Positions 1 through 8,828 of a DNA stretch of 64,000 nt are shown one piece after another. Below the pieces are notes generated by a model. The model was not told the DNA's origin. It was given only the letters and a program-made list of their open reading frames with translations, and made no database searches. Made by a program: the position numbers and the translations under genes. Positions within the stretch are counted from its first letter, which is position 1, and every line of letters begins with the position of its first letter. Origin of the DNA: Oscillospiraceae bacterium (lineage in GTDB: Bacteria; Bacillota; Clostridia; Oscillospirales; Ruminococcaceae); assembly GCA_028720105.1 (NCBI GenBank), contig JAQYLI010000049.1, positions 1-64,000 of the forward strand. The letters are read 5' to 3'.

Positions 1-66
1 ATGAGAAAGTAAGGTTAGAGTACAGCTTATAATATTTGAAAATATTACCGGGAAAGGAGAGCCGCA

Positions 67-762
67 ATGAGCAGGAATTACAATTCCGACCCCAAGGGCA
101 GGAAATTCATATCCGTTACAGCATTTCTGCTGACCATAGTGCTTCTGGTGCTTTTGAATATACTGCGGCTCTACGCCCTCGACAAGTTCCCTCAGTATAT
201 GCCCGATACTCCTGCACTGCCCGTCAGAGTGATAACCGCGCTAATGATAATTTTCGCCGCAGTGTACGTGGTATTTATAGTAATACTCCTGCCGATGTGG
301 TATAAATCCATTCGCTATGTGATAAACGAAAAAGAGGTCATTTCCTATTCGGGAATATTCACCCGCACCTATCGGATAATGAAGCTCTCTTCCGTCCAGC
401 ATGCTGTGCGCATATCCGCTCCGCTGTCACGGTATACGGGCTTTAACTTCATTTTCTTAAAGGCTCTGGGAGGAACTATGCCCATACTCTTCCTTTCGGA
501 CAAGGACTGCGGAGAGATACTTGAGCTTTTCCGTGAACGGTGCGAAACGAAAGCGCCCCAGCCTCAGGGAAAATATTTTGTGGAATATTCCCCCGAGGAA
601 AGCGGCTATGTTTACACAGACAGCTCCGAAATACTCAGCTCCCGCGAGATAAGCGAGATGGCACGGGACTACGACAGCGTTACTCAGCTTACTTTTGAGG
701 ATATGAACTCGGAGCAGCTCAGCTTTACCGATGTCGAGAATAAAAACGAAGATGAAAAATAA
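67..762 (+). CDS. PH domain-containing membrane protein, YdbS-like
   Basis: This 231-residue protein has two hydrophobic segments (about residues 16-36 and 56-80), followed by a bacterial PH (bPH2) type region in which a short strand-rich stretch, YRIMKLSSVQHAVR, resembles the family core. The C-terminal 60 residues are acidic and polar. The ATG follows the ribosome site GGAAAGGAGA by six bases, which fixes the start. The next gene begins 13 bases downstream and also encodes a PH-domain membrane protein. This is the ydbS-ydbT arrangement seen in many Firmicutes, so the two products probably act together at the membrane. The biochemical role of the family is poorly known. YdbS/YdbT of Bacillus have been linked to resistance to antimicrobial compounds, and that role is only inferred here. 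Confidence 0.75.
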   Translation: MSRNYNSDPKGRKFISVTAFLLTIVLLVLLNILRLYALDKFPQYMPDTPALPVRVITALMIIFAAVYVVFIVILLPMWYKSIRYVINEKEVISYSGIFTRTYRIMKLSSVQHAVRISAPLSRYTGFNFIFLKALGGTMPILFLSDKDCGEILELFRERCETKAPQPQGKYFVEYSPEESGYVYTDSSEILSSREISEMARDYDSVTQLTFEDMNSEQLSFTDVENKNEDEK

Positions 763-774
763 GGAGGGAGCGGC

Positions 775-2283
775 GTGAGACGACAGCACCCTGCTGCGCT
801 CTTGGGATATACAACAAAAAACTTCTGGCTGCTGCTCATTCCCCTTATAAGAGGTCTGGCGGCGCTCAGATTTGATTTTTACAAATGGTCCCGGGGCGCA
901 GGCTGGGATATACTTGCGGTGACTGCTATGATAGCCATTGCGGTAATAAGATGGTATTTCACCTTTTATGAGTTTGGAGAGGACGGCATAACAGTCAGAA
1001 AGGGAATGATATTCAAGTCCGATACAAAGATACCCTGCCTTAACGTAAGCGCCGTCACCAGCGAGGAAAATCCCGTTTTGATCCGGTTTGGAGCGGTGAA
1101 GGTGTATATCGACACAGACTCCGCCTCGGGAGGCAAGACCTCTGCGGACGTGAGCCTTATGATATATAAATCCGACAGGGCAAGGCTTTTCAATATCCTG
1201 TCGGCGGCTTTCAGAAGCCCGGGAAACAAGGGCGGCAGACGTGACAAAAAGCCCGACGGAATGAACTTCACCTACAAAGCCTCGTCCACAAGCCTTATAG
1301 CCTTTTCCCTGCTTTTTTCCTCGGCTCTTTCGGGAGTGGTGCTGCTTATGACCGCCCTTTCGGGAAGCACGGACATTATCGGGGACAGATTGGAAAAGGA
1401 GTTTTTCCAGGCGGTAAACAATGTGTCAGACGCCGTTACCACCCTTGCAGGAAGGCTCATTTCGGGAATATCTCCCGCAGGCGTGGCGATTTCCGTAATA
1501 ATCGGCATTGGCTTTTTGATATCATTTTCCGCCAATATCCTCAGACATCTTAATTTCACCGTAAGCAGACGGGGAAAATGCATTATCATCACCGGCGGAT
1601 TTATCGTAAAGAGAATGTACTGCATTAACAGCAGGAAAATCAACATTGCGGATATGCGGCAGAACCTTTTGATGAAGCTTTTCGGAGTGACCTCCGTTCA
1701 CGTTAACTGCACAGGCTACGGCAAACGGAAAAACGAGCTGCCCGTTTTCGTTCCCGTCTGCTCCATAAGAGGTACGAAGAGCGGCGGCGTAAAGGGTCTG
1801 GGCAGCATAATGGACAAGCTGCTTACGGGCTTTTCAAGGAGCGAGACCTACATCAACCCGAAGATAACCTACATTATGCGCTTCATAGGCGCTCCCGCCC
1901 TGCTGATACTTGCCATACAGGCGGCAGGCTTTGTGGTGCTGATGATGTATCCCCGGTGGCGTGAACTTATCACATTTATGACAGTGCTGTGCGAGGTTCC
2001 TGCGGTGTGGCTGCTGTTTGTGAAGGCGTGCGCCTACTGCACCAACGGCATAAATATCACCGCCGACAGCATCTGCGCAAAATACTGCAGGGGCTATGAG
2101 TTCCACACCATAACAGTCCCCCTTGAAAGAGTGGCACAGATACGTATAACCCAGAATATTTTTCAGCGAATGAACAAGTCCTGCGACGTGCATATCTTCA
2201 CAAGCTCGGAGCATATCGGCAGCCATCGGATAAAGAGCCTGCCCATAAGAGAGGTGCAGGAGCTTATCAGAGAGAGATTTTAA
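775..2283 (+). CDS. PH domain-containing membrane protein, YdbT-like
   Basis: This 502-residue protein begins with GTG, eight bases after a strong AAGGAGGGAG site that overlaps the end of the preceding gene region. It carries paired hydrophobic segments near residues 15-60, 165-190, 230-250 and 365-420. These alternate with PH-type soluble modules: GEDGITVRKGMIFK near residue 66, TVSRRGKCIIITGGFIVKR near 262, and NITADSICAKYCRG near 425. Three PH modules separated by membrane hairpins is the usual YdbT layout. It is almost certainly cotranscribed with the upstream YdbS-like gene. Function beyond membrane localisation is not evident from the sequence. Confidence 0.75.
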   Translation: MRRQHPAALLGYTTKNFWLLLIPLIRGLAALRFDFYKWSRGAGWDILAVTAMIAIAVIRWYFTFYEFGEDGITVRKGMIFKSDTKIPCLNVSAVTSEENPVLIRFGAVKVYIDTDSASGGKTSADVSLMIYKSDRARLFNILSAAFRSPGNKGGRRDKKPDGMNFTYKASSTSLIAFSLLFSSALSGVVLLMTALSGSTDIIGDRLEKEFFQAVNNVSDAVTTLAGRLISGISPAGVAISVIIGIGFLISFSANILRHLNFTVSRRGKCIIITGGFIVKRMYCINSRKINIADMRQNLLMKLFGVTSVHVNCTGYGKRKNELPVFVPVCSIRGTKSGGVKGLGSIMDKLLTGFSRSETYINPKITYIMRFIGAPALLILAIQAAGFVVLMMYPRWRELITFMTVLCEVPAVWLLFVKACAYCTNGINITADSICAKYCRGYEFHTITVPLERVAQIRITQNIFQRMNKSCDVHIFTSSEHIGSHRIKSLPIREVQELIRERF

Positions 2284-2286
2284 CGG

Positions 2287-2315
2287 TTGACGTACACGCT
2301 CAGATATGTTAAAAT
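2287..2315 (+). promoter_or_regulatory. Sigma-A type promoter for the DUF3795 gene
   Basis: TTGACG (2287-2292) and TAAAAT (2310-2315) are separated by exactly 17 bases and lie 60 bases before the ATG at 2375. Confidence 0.65.
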
Positions 2316-2374
2316 GATATTGCAGGCACTTGCCTGAGGTTACTTATGAGATATGAAAGAAGGATATAATAAAT

Positions 2375-2728
2375 ATGGAAACAGTTTCCTGCTGCGGAAT
2401 GATGTGCAATGAATGTCCCGTTTTTATCGCCACCGAGCGTGACGATGACACTATGCGCAGATTTCTCGCCCACGAATATTCCAACGGAGAGAGAAAATTT
2501 TACCCGAAGGACATATCCTGCTGCGGCTGCCGCACCGTCTCCGCCGACTGCAACAAGTTCGGCAAGAGCTGCGAGATAAGAAAATGCTGCAAGGAGAAGC
2601 ACGTGAAGCTCTGCGCCGAGTGCAAGGCTTTCCCCTGCGATAAGATACAAAGCTACGTTCCCGAGGGCAGCGAGCAGCGAATGAGACTTGAGGAGATGAA
2701 TAATGCCTGCAAGGAGCTTTTGAAGTGA
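2375..2728 (+). CDS. Cysteine-rich DUF3795 family protein
   Basis: This 117-residue protein contains 15 cysteines in patterns such as CCGMMCNECP at the N-terminus, CCGCRT in the middle and CAECKAFPC near the C-terminus. The pattern is that of the DUF3795 family of small putative metal-binding proteins. The start ATG lies nine bases after AAGGAT. It has its own promoter and is followed by an independent promoter for the next gene, so it is probably a single-gene unit. The cysteines suggest zinc or iron-sulfur binding. No enzymatic role can be read from the sequence. Confidence 0.8.
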   Translation: METVSCCGMMCNECPVFIATERDDDTMRRFLAHEYSNGERKFYPKDISCCGCRTVSADCNKFGKSCEIRKCCKEKHVKLCAECKAFPCDKIQSYVPEGSEQRMRLEEMNNACKELLK

Positions 2729-2755
2729 GTCAGGTTACGAAAACTTTTCTGCCCC

Positions 2756-2784
2756 TTGACAATCTCACCCCCTTGTGCTATAAT
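2756..2784 (+). promoter_or_regulatory. Consensus promoter driving the fluoride riboswitch RNA
   Basis: TTGACA (2756-2761) and TATAAT (2779-2784) are both perfect consensus hexamers with 17-base spacing. Transcription should start near 2791, just before the riboswitch aptamer. Confidence 0.85.
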
Positions 2785-2800
2785 AAATAAAACCGAATAT

Positions 2801-2887
2801 CACAGGGAATGACGTTCTCCCTTGGGAAACCGGAACCGCTTACAAAGCTGATGACATCTGCAATTTACGCAGATGCTGTCGGCTTTT
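2801..2887 (+). promoter_or_regulatory. Fluoride riboswitch (crcB motif) with intrinsic terminator
   Basis: The leader contains the conserved crcB-motif blocks in order: GGGAATGACGTTCTCCC (2805-2821), then AACCGC (2834-2839), then GCTGATGAC (2847-2855). The 3' aptamer strand runs into a long hairpin in which AGCTGATGACATCTGC pairs with GCAGATGCTGTCGGCT, followed by TTTTTT (about 2846-2887). This is the expected arrangement for fluoride-induced antitermination: ligand binding holds the 3' strand in the aptamer pseudoknot and prevents the terminator. The controlled gene begins at 2910. Identification rests on motif recognition and was not tested with a covariance model. Confidence 0.85.
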
Positions 2888-2909
2888 TTATATTTAGGAG
2901 GAACATAAA

Positions 2910-4112
2910 ATGTTATTTTCGCTTGCCGTAATTTTTCTTGTGGGGCTTTCCGCCGCAGAGATAGTGAAACTTTTAAAGCTGCCGAGGATAATCGGTATGC
3001 TTGCCGCAGGAATAGTGGTGGGACCCTATGTGCTTGATCTCCTTGACCCGACAATACTCGGGATATCCTCGGAGCTTCGGCAGATGGCGCTTATCATAAT
3101 CCTTGTAAAAGCAGGACTGTCCCTTGATCTGTCAGATCTTAAAAAGGTGGGCAGACCTGCGGTTATGATGTCCTTTGTCCCTGCCTGCTTTGAGATTTTG
3201 GGATATGTCTGCTTTGCGCCGTATCTTTTTGAAATATCACGCCCCGAAGCTGCCGTTATGGGAGCGGTGCTGAGCGCAGTATCCCCTGCGGTGGTTGTTC
3301 CCCGAATGGTAAAGCTTATCGAGGATAAGTACGGAACGGAAAAGAGTATTCCCCAGATGATACTTGCAGGGGCTTCCTGCGACGATATTTTTGTTATAAC
3401 CCTGTTTTCGGCGTTTGCCGCAATGGCGCAGGGCGGCACTGCAAGCGCCAAAGACCTTTTTGATATTCCCATATCTATAGTTCTCGGGGTGGTAACAGGC
3501 GCAGTCTGCGGATATATCTTATATTTCCTCTTTGATACCGCCTGCAAAAAAGAGCATAATATAAGGAATTCAGTCAAGGTAATTATCATACTTGCCGTAT
3601 CCTTTCTGCTGATGTCGGCGGAAAGCTTACTGAAAGGCTATGCAGCATTTTCGGGACTGCTTGCGGTGGTGGCAATGGCGTGCATTATCAAGCTTAAAAC
3701 CGATGAAAGCGTATGGAGCGGACTTGCGGCAAAATTCGGAAAGCTGTGGATTGCGGCGGAGGTGCTGCTGTTCGTGCTGGTGGGAGCCGCAGTGGATATC
3801 AGATACACCCTTGCCGCAGGCGGGGCGGCAGCGATGATGATATTTATAGCCCTTGCATTTCGTTCCGTTGGCGTGCTGCTCTGCCTGTTGGGAACGAAGC
3901 TCAGCGCAAAGGAGAGACTTTTCTGCGTTATCGCTTATCTCCCGAAAGCCACGGTGCAGGCGGCTATCGGCTCAGTTCCGCTGGCGATGGGACTGCCCTG
4001 CGGAAAGATAGTTCTGTCGGTGTCGGTGCTTGCCATAATCATTACCGCTCCCCTGGGGGCGATGGGTATCGACAGAAGCTATAAAAGGCTTTTGGAGGAT
4101 AATTCCCGCTGA
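2910..4112 (+). CDS. Cation:proton antiporter (CPA2-like), fluoride-riboswitch controlled
   Basis: This 400-residue protein is almost entirely hydrophobic, with about 12 membrane segments, and resembles monovalent cation:proton antiporters of the Kef/NapA type. Characteristic points are the N-terminal LKLPRIIGMLAAGIVVGP stretch, the PAVVVPRM motif near residue 128, and paired acidic residues in GASCDDIF near residue 155, the position of the ion-binding aspartates. The ATG follows AGGAGG by six bases. The upstream fluoride riboswitch implies induction by fluoride. A related class of Na+/H+ antiporters (called nhaX2) has been reported behind fluoride riboswitches. The likely role is fluoride or proton homeostasis during HF stress, although the transported ion cannot be determined from sequence. 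Confidence 0.85.
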   Translation: MLFSLAVIFLVGLSAAEIVKLLKLPRIIGMLAAGIVVGPYVLDLLDPTILGISSELRQMALIIILVKAGLSLDLSDLKKVGRPAVMMSFVPACFEILGYVCFAPYLFEISRPEAAVMGAVLSAVSPAVVVPRMVKLIEDKYGTEKSIPQMILAGASCDDIFVITLFSAFAAMAQGGTASAKDLFDIPISIVLGVVTGAVCGYILYFLFDTACKKEHNIRNSVKVIIILAVSFLLMSAESLLKGYAAFSGLLAVVAMACIIKLKTDESVWSGLAAKFGKLWIAAEVLLFVLVGAAVDIRYTLAAGGAAAMMIFIALAFRSVGVLLCLLGTKLSAKERLFCVIAYLPKATVQAAIGSVPLAMGLPCGKIVLSVSVLAIIITAPLGAMGIDRSYKRLLEDNSR

Positions 4113-4123
4113 TAATAAGAAAA

Positions 4124-4151
4124 ACTGCCGCACAAATAATTGTACGGCAGT
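4124..4151. terminator. Shared terminator hairpin between convergent antiporter genes
   Basis: ACTGCCG (4124-4130) and CGGCAGT (4145-4151) form a stem with short additional pairing and an AT-rich loop. A-rich sequence precedes it and a T-containing stretch follows, so it can serve both convergent genes. Confidence 0.6.
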
Positions 4152-4168
4152 CAGATTTATCATAAAAA

Positions 4169-5383
4169 TCACTTTACAGCAGGAACAGCCTCATTCTCCG
4201 CTGAATTTCCGTCCGTCTCGGACTTGTCCTTGAATACGACCTTGAGAAGCACGGGAGTAAGGATCGTTGTAAGCACGACCATAATTACAATGGGAGCGAA
4301 GAACTTGTCGCTCATAAGACCCACAGCCTCGCCCTTGTTTGCAACGATAAGTGCGACTTCTCCGCGCGAGACCATTCCCACGCCTATCTGCAGAGCTTCC
4401 TTGTTGCTGTACTTGCACATCTTTGCGCCAAGACCGCAGCCCACGATCTTTGTAAGAATAGCCACAATGGAAATAATAACGGTAAAGAGGATTATCTCCA
4501 TATTCATCTCGGGGAGAACGACCTTGAGACCGATGCTTGCGAAGAAAATAGGCGAAAGGAGCAGGTAGGAAAGGGTATCGAAACGCTTGTTGATGTAGTC
4601 GGCTTTCTTAGTTCCCGAAATAGCAAGACCTGCAAAGAATGCACCCGTAATATCCGCAACGCCGAAAAATTCCTCAGCGCAGTAGGAAAGGATAAGGCAG
4701 AAGGCAAAGCTGATAACAACGTATCTTCTGAGCTTTACGGGGCTGTTGTCCGTCCATTTCTTGAACAGGTAGTGATATCCCACCGCAGCCACAAAGGTAA
4801 AGCAGAAGAAGCCCAGTATTTTCAGAAGCACCGTGCCGATATTGACCGAAGGGTCAGCCATACTGATGACCAGAGTAAGAGCGATAATTCCTAAAATATC
4901 GTCAATTATCGCAGCGCCCAGAATAGCGTTTCCCGCAGGAGTGGAAAGCTTGCCCATCTCCTTGAGTGTCTCGACGGTAATGCTTACAGAAGTTGCGGTA
5001 AGGATAATGCCGATGAAAATGTTCTGAAGCATTTTGTTTCCGTCAACGGAATCGTTGAAGAAATAAGCCACAGCCGCGCCGCCTGCAAGAGGGACAAGCA
5101 CGCCGATAAGAGCGATCAGGAAGGATGCCTTACCCGATTTTTTAAGCTCCTTGATGTCCGTCTCAAAGCCTGCGGCAAACATAAGAACGATAACGCCCAC
5201 CTCGGAAAGGCAGCTTAGCATTTCCGTGGAGTGGATAAGTCCTAAACAGGCGGGACCCAGAATAACGCCTGCAAGCAGGGCGCCCACAACCTGAGGAAGC
5301 TTTATCTTTTTTGAAAAAAGTCCCAAAACCTTGGTGCTGATAAGAATAAGAGCTATTGAAAGCAGGTACGAATAATCTTCCAT
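4169..5383 (-). CDS. Cation:proton antiporter (Kef/NapA type)
   Basis: This 404-residue, 12-13 segment membrane protein shows the Na+/H+ exchanger fold. It has an N-terminal LPQVVGALLAGVILGP stretch, and GAAIIDDILGIIAL near residue 155 carries the double aspartate used for cation and proton binding. SRGEVALIV near residue 340 is a conserved late motif. It lacks the TrkA-N/RCK nucleotide-binding domain that many KefB proteins carry, so it is the short form. The start is supported by GAAAGGA ten bases upstream. It is convergent with the fluoride-controlled antiporter but has an ordinary promoter and no riboswitch, so the two paralogs probably respond to different conditions. Confidence 0.85.
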   Translation of the reverse strand: MEDYSYLLSIALILISTKVLGLFSKKIKLPQVVGALLAGVILGPACLGLIHSTEMLSCLSEVGVIVLMFAAGFETDIKELKKSGKASFLIALIGVLVPLAGGAAVAYFFNDSVDGNKMLQNIFIGIILTATSVSITVETLKEMGKLSTPAGNAILGAAIIDDILGIIALTLVISMADPSVNIGTVLLKILGFFCFTFVAAVGYHYLFKKWTDNSPVKLRRYVVISFAFCLILSYCAEEFFGVADITGAFFAGLAISGTKKADYINKRFDTLSYLLLSPIFFASIGLKVVLPEMNMEIILFTVIISIVAILTKIVGCGLGAKMCKYSNKEALQIGVGMVSRGEVALIVANKGEAVGLMSDKFFAPIVIMVVLTTILTPVLLKVVFKDKSETDGNSAENEAVPAVK

Positions 5384-5446
5384 AAAAATCGTCCTTTCTT
5401 AAATTCATCTGTAATATAAATAATACTGCTTTTATTATCAGTCTGA

Positions 5447-5475
5447 ATTATAGCATAATATTTGTGAATATTCAA
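5447..5475 (-). promoter_or_regulatory. Promoter for the minus-strand antiporter
   Basis: Read on the minus strand, TTGAAT (5475-5470) and TATAAT (5452-5447) are separated by 17 bases, about 65 bases upstream of the start codon. Confidence 0.7.
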
Positions 5476-5807
5476 CACTTATTTTATAAACCTGAAAATT
5501 CTCATTTTTTGTAAAATTTTGATATATACTTAACGTGACTATTGTGTAAAAAGACTGAAATGCGCAGGTTAATTTCGTGATAGCGCTGCGAAAACATAAC
5601 GTCGGGATTATAATATAATAACTGAAAATGAAAGTGAAAATGATAGCCGTCAACAAAGATAAATAGTTTGTGTTGAATTTATTAAATATATTATAAAATT
5701 TCATATTCATTTCATAGTTGCAAGGTATAATATAAAGTATATAAATATAGGCTGTCCACAGCTTGAACAGGCAGCCGTCTGGGTCAACTTTTAATAAGGA
5801 GAAAACA
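5476..5807. other. AT-rich divergent intergenic region
   Basis: No gene is supported here. The region is strongly AT-rich. A TATAAT at 5726-5731 may be the -10 element of the diguanylate cyclase gene, although the -35 is weak. A short hairpin, GGCTG/CAGCC (about 5751-5777), sits in the leader just before the ribosome site AAGGAG. Confidence 0.5.
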
Positions 5808-7754
5808 ATGGGAAAGCGTAAGGTTATCGGCGTTATACTATCTGAACCTGAATCAATATATCAGCAGCGCCTGCTCAGGGGTATCTTTATGCAGTGCAGA
5901 GAATACGGCTATGACGCAGCCGTATTTGCGTCTCTCTCGAAGCTGGGAATGTTTTATAAGGATTACCAGGAGGGCGAGACCAATATTTTCGAGCTGATAA
6001 ACTTTGACCTTGTGGACGGAGTTATCGTTCCCCCCATAGCCCTTTCGGGAGATTCGTCTGTCCAGGAGCACATTCTCCGCAAGCTGCAGAAGGAATGCAG
6101 AAAGCCTGTAGTATCCCTTGATCTGCCCTTCGGAGATTATCCCGTTGTCTATACCGACGACCGCAGCGCATTTGCTGCAATGACTGCCCATATTATTGAC
6201 GTTCACGAGTGCAGGAAAATATATTTTCTTACGGGTACAATGGGCTTTACCGTGTCCGAGCAGCGTCTTGCAGGCTATACGGATATGATGAAAAAGCGAA
6301 ATATCCCCGTTGATGACAGTATGATCTTTTACGGAGATTTCTGGTACTCGGGAGGCGAAGCTTTAGCCGACAGAATAATTTCCGGGGAGGTATCTATGCC
6401 CGAAGCGGTGGTATGCGCCAGCGACCATATGGCTATAGGCCTCGTGAACCGCCTTGCGGAACACGGCATAAAGGTACCAGAGCAGGTGATCGTAACAGGC
6501 TATGACGGCACCGCCGAAGCAGTGCTGAATGACATATCCATAACCACCTGCATTCCCGATATCGGCAGTGCCGCCGCAAAGGCTGTGAATGTTCTCAGAG
6601 AGAAGATAGAACCTGAGAGCGAGGTCATTCCCGTCCGTCCGATCAAGGATAAAGGACTGCGCATCTGCTCCAGCTGCGGCTGTCCCGAAAATATGGCATA
6701 TGTTAAGGAATGTCTCAACAATTCTCTTTTCCGTACCAACTGGAATTACAACGACAAAGGGATAGAGGATCATGTGGATATAAATATGCTTCTTGAGAGC
6801 TATATGTTTGAGAATTTCGCAGGGTCTGTGGATATCGAGGACTGTCTTTACAAAATTTTCGTCTCGGATTATCTTATCAGACCCTATGGCCGTTTTTATC
6901 TCTGTCTTACGGAGGAATGGCTGAACTCCGATGAGCAGCCTGCAAAGGGATATCCCGACAAGATGAAAACGGTCATATACAAGCGCCCCTGGAACGAGTC
7001 GGGGGACAAATTCGAGGACATCTATTACTCCAACAGCAAAGGCGAGGAATTTGAAACAAAGCTTATGCTCCCCCGAATGTGGGAGGAGCGTGAGGAACCC
7101 GCCGTATTTTATTTTGCACCGGTTCATTACATCAAGGACACTCTGGGCTATTCCGTTATAGAATGCAGTCTCACCCAGGAGCATATCATAGGCAACGTTT
7201 ACCGCAACTGGCTGAGAAATGTAAGCTCCGCCCTTGAGATGATAAGAGTCCGCACACGTCTGCAGATGTTCTCAGAAAGAGACGCAATGACAGGTCTCTA
7301 TAACCGCCGAGGAATGGAAAAGGAGCTTGAAAAGCTGCTCAGAAATGCCGATCCCTCTGACAAAATGCTTGTGTTCGTAATAGATATGGACGGACTTAAA
7401 TTCATAAATGACACCTACGGTCATACCGAGGGCGACTACGGTATAAGAACAATAGCCAACGTTACCCGTCAGATAACCAAAAATGACGAGATATGCGTAA
7501 GAGCGGGGGGAGACGAATTTTACATAATCGGATTAGGTGACTACAGCTCCATCGACGCCCTTATAAGAGTACAGCAGTTCAATCAGGCAATAGAGGAGAC
7601 CGACAAGGCAACCACAAAGCCTTATGAGATATCAGCCAGCATAGGCTACTGCTGCGAGAGCCTTTCCCACCGGATAGCCTTTGCGGAGCTTCTTCGCATA
7701 GCAGACGGCAGAATGTACGAAAACAAGGCTGCAAGAAAAAAGCAGAGAAGATAA
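5808..7754 (+). CDS. Diguanylate cyclase with LacI-type ligand-binding domain
   Basis: This 648-residue protein has three parts. Residues 1-285 resemble the periplasmic-binding-protein-like sensor domain of LacI/GalR regulators (KVIGVILSEP at the start, YDGTAEAVLNDISITTCIPD later) but no helix-turn-helix precedes it. A middle region of about 200 residues of unknown fold follows a CSSCGCPE motif near residue 285. The C-terminal 165 residues are a GGDEF domain with RDAMTGLYNRRG and an intact AGGDEF motif near residue 567, so cyclic-di-GMP synthesis is expected. There is no signal peptide or membrane segment, so the sensor is cytoplasmic. The ATG at 5808 is chosen because AAGGAG lies eight bases upstream. 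The ligand is unknown; by family it is likely a sugar. Confidence 0.85.
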   Translation: MGKRKVIGVILSEPESIYQQRLLRGIFMQCREYGYDAAVFASLSKLGMFYKDYQEGETNIFELINFDLVDGVIVPPIALSGDSSVQEHILRKLQKECRKPVVSLDLPFGDYPVVYTDDRSAFAAMTAHIIDVHECRKIYFLTGTMGFTVSEQRLAGYTDMMKKRNIPVDDSMIFYGDFWYSGGEALADRIISGEVSMPEAVVCASDHMAIGLVNRLAEHGIKVPEQVIVTGYDGTAEAVLNDISITTCIPDIGSAAAKAVNVLREKIEPESEVIPVRPIKDKGLRICSSCGCPENMAYVKECLNNSLFRTNWNYNDKGIEDHVDINMLLESYMFENFAGSVDIEDCLYKIFVSDYLIRPYGRFYLCLTEEWLNSDEQPAKGYPDKMKTVIYKRPWNESGDKFEDIYYSNSKGEEFETKLMLPRMWEEREEPAVFYFAPVHYIKDTLGYSVIECSLTQEHIIGNVYRNWLRNVSSALEMIRVRTRLQMFSERDAMTGLYNRRGMEKELEKLLRNADPSDKMLVFVIDMDGLKFINDTYGHTEGDYGIRTIANVTRQITKNDEICVRAGGDEFYIIGLGDYSSIDALIRVQQFNQAIEETDKATTKPYEISASIGYCCESLSHRIAFAELLRIADGRMYENKAARKKQRR

Positions 7755-7772
7755 CGAAACGCTCTTCTCTGC
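7736..7772 (-). terminator. Intrinsic terminator of the Ter operon
   Basis: Read on the minus strand, GCAGAGAAG and CTTCTCTGC form a perfect 9-bp stem followed by TTTTTT. The 5' arm lies just after the phosphoribosyltransferase gene and the 3' arm and U-tract lie inside the last codons of the opposing diguanylate cyclase gene. Confidence 0.8.
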
Positions 7773-7778
7773 CCGATA

Positions 7779-8828
7779 TTATCCTGCCACCACTATTCTG
7801 TTATCACAGTCATACAGATTATAAATAAACGTCCGTCTCTCCTCGTCATAAACGCTCTTCACCCGATACCTTGCAAAAAGAGGATATCCCTCGTCTCCCG
7901 AGGGAATAATGGGGCTTCTTGTGGTAGCGTGGCAGCGGACATCATAGCCTTTTTCTTCAAGCAGCTCCCCAAGCTTAATGGCAGGAAACATACACTCCTC
8001 CGTGCCGATAACGTCTATCGTCTTGCCGGTCAGAAAAGGTTTCATTTTCTCAAAAAACTCTTCTGCGGCAGTAACGCAGTATTTTTCATACTCAGCCCCG
8101 CCTATCCCCAGACGGGGATCTTTATTTTTATCCATTCGCAGGGTAAGCTCTTCGGGAACGGAGAAAATGTCAAACTCACCGTCCTCACGGGGAGTGACGG
8201 AAATTCCCTCTTTCAGCGTATCGGCAGAGCTGTCTATCTTCACAAGATAATGAACGCCCACACCCATAGCCTTGTATTTACAGAGATTTTCCCCGCTCAT
8301 TCCGTTAATGATCGAAGCCGCCGAGAATTTGCAGTCTGTAATATTTTTAAGAGCCTCAATAAAATTCAGAATGGTCTTGCCCGTAGTAAGCTCGTCCTCC
8401 GCAAAGATTATCCGCTCTATGCCGCTGAAAATATCAAGCCCCTTGTCGGAATAAAGACATTGCTCGGTTGCGTGGCTATGCTCCTCGCTGAAAAGTGCAA
8501 GGCGCATATCCTCGGGGAATTTCTCCCTGGTGGTGTGGATATATGTACATTTGCAGCTGTCCGACAGCCTTGCCGCCAGCTCCGCTCCGATAGCCGTGGC
8601 AGTCTCCGCAAAGCCGATGACCATCACCTTTTTTTCGCAAATTTCGGGAATGACCCTCTCCGCCAGCCTGTCAAAGAGGGCAAGAGTCTCCGAGGGCTTT
8701 GCGGGAACGTGCTTTGCCTGCAGGAAATTTACGATAAGACCGCCCCGCTTTGCATTATTCTCCCTTGCCGCCAGTGCAAAAAGCTTGTCGGGGCTTATTC
8801 CCGAGTAATTTTCGGTTATGTTCATCAT
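7779..8828 (-). CDS. Ter-locus phosphoribosyltransferase (PRTase-TRSP type)
   Basis: This 349-residue protein has a phosphoribosyltransferase core: VMVIGFAETATAIG near residue 68, and the PRPP-loop-like IIFAEDELTTGKTI near residue 138. A C-terminal part with VIGTEECMFPAIKLG near residue 275 matches the TRSP region found in tellurium-resistance-linked PRTases. In such loci it is thought to take part in making a nucleoside-like metabolite. The start codon directly abuts the stop of the HpcH-like gene (TAA then ATG), and its ribosome site GGAGG is inside that gene, so the two are translationally coupled. It is the last gene of the Ter operon and is followed by a strong terminator. Confidence 0.8.
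   Translation of the reverse strand: MMNITENYSGISPDKLFALAARENNAKRGGLIVNFLQAKHVPAKPSETLALFDRLAERVIPEICEKKVMVIGFAETATAIGAELAARLSDSCKCTYIHTTREKFPEDMRLALFSEEHSHATEQCLYSDKGLDIFSGIERIIFAEDELTTGKTILNFIEALKNITDCKFSAASIINGMSGENLCKYKAMGVGVHYLVKIDSSADTLKEGISVTPREDGEFDIFSVPEELTLRMDKNKDPRLGIGGAEYEKYCVTAAEEFFEKMKPFLTGKTIDVIGTEECMFPAIKLGELLEEKGYDVRCHATTRSPIIPSGDEGYPLFARYRVKSVYDEERRTFIYNLYDCDNRIVVAG

Noticed and set aside
5438-5710. 90-codon minus-strand frame in the divergent intergenic region
   Set aside because: It overlaps the promoter of the antiporter gene, is AT-driven in composition (Phe, Ile, Tyr, Asn), and lacks a ribosome site.
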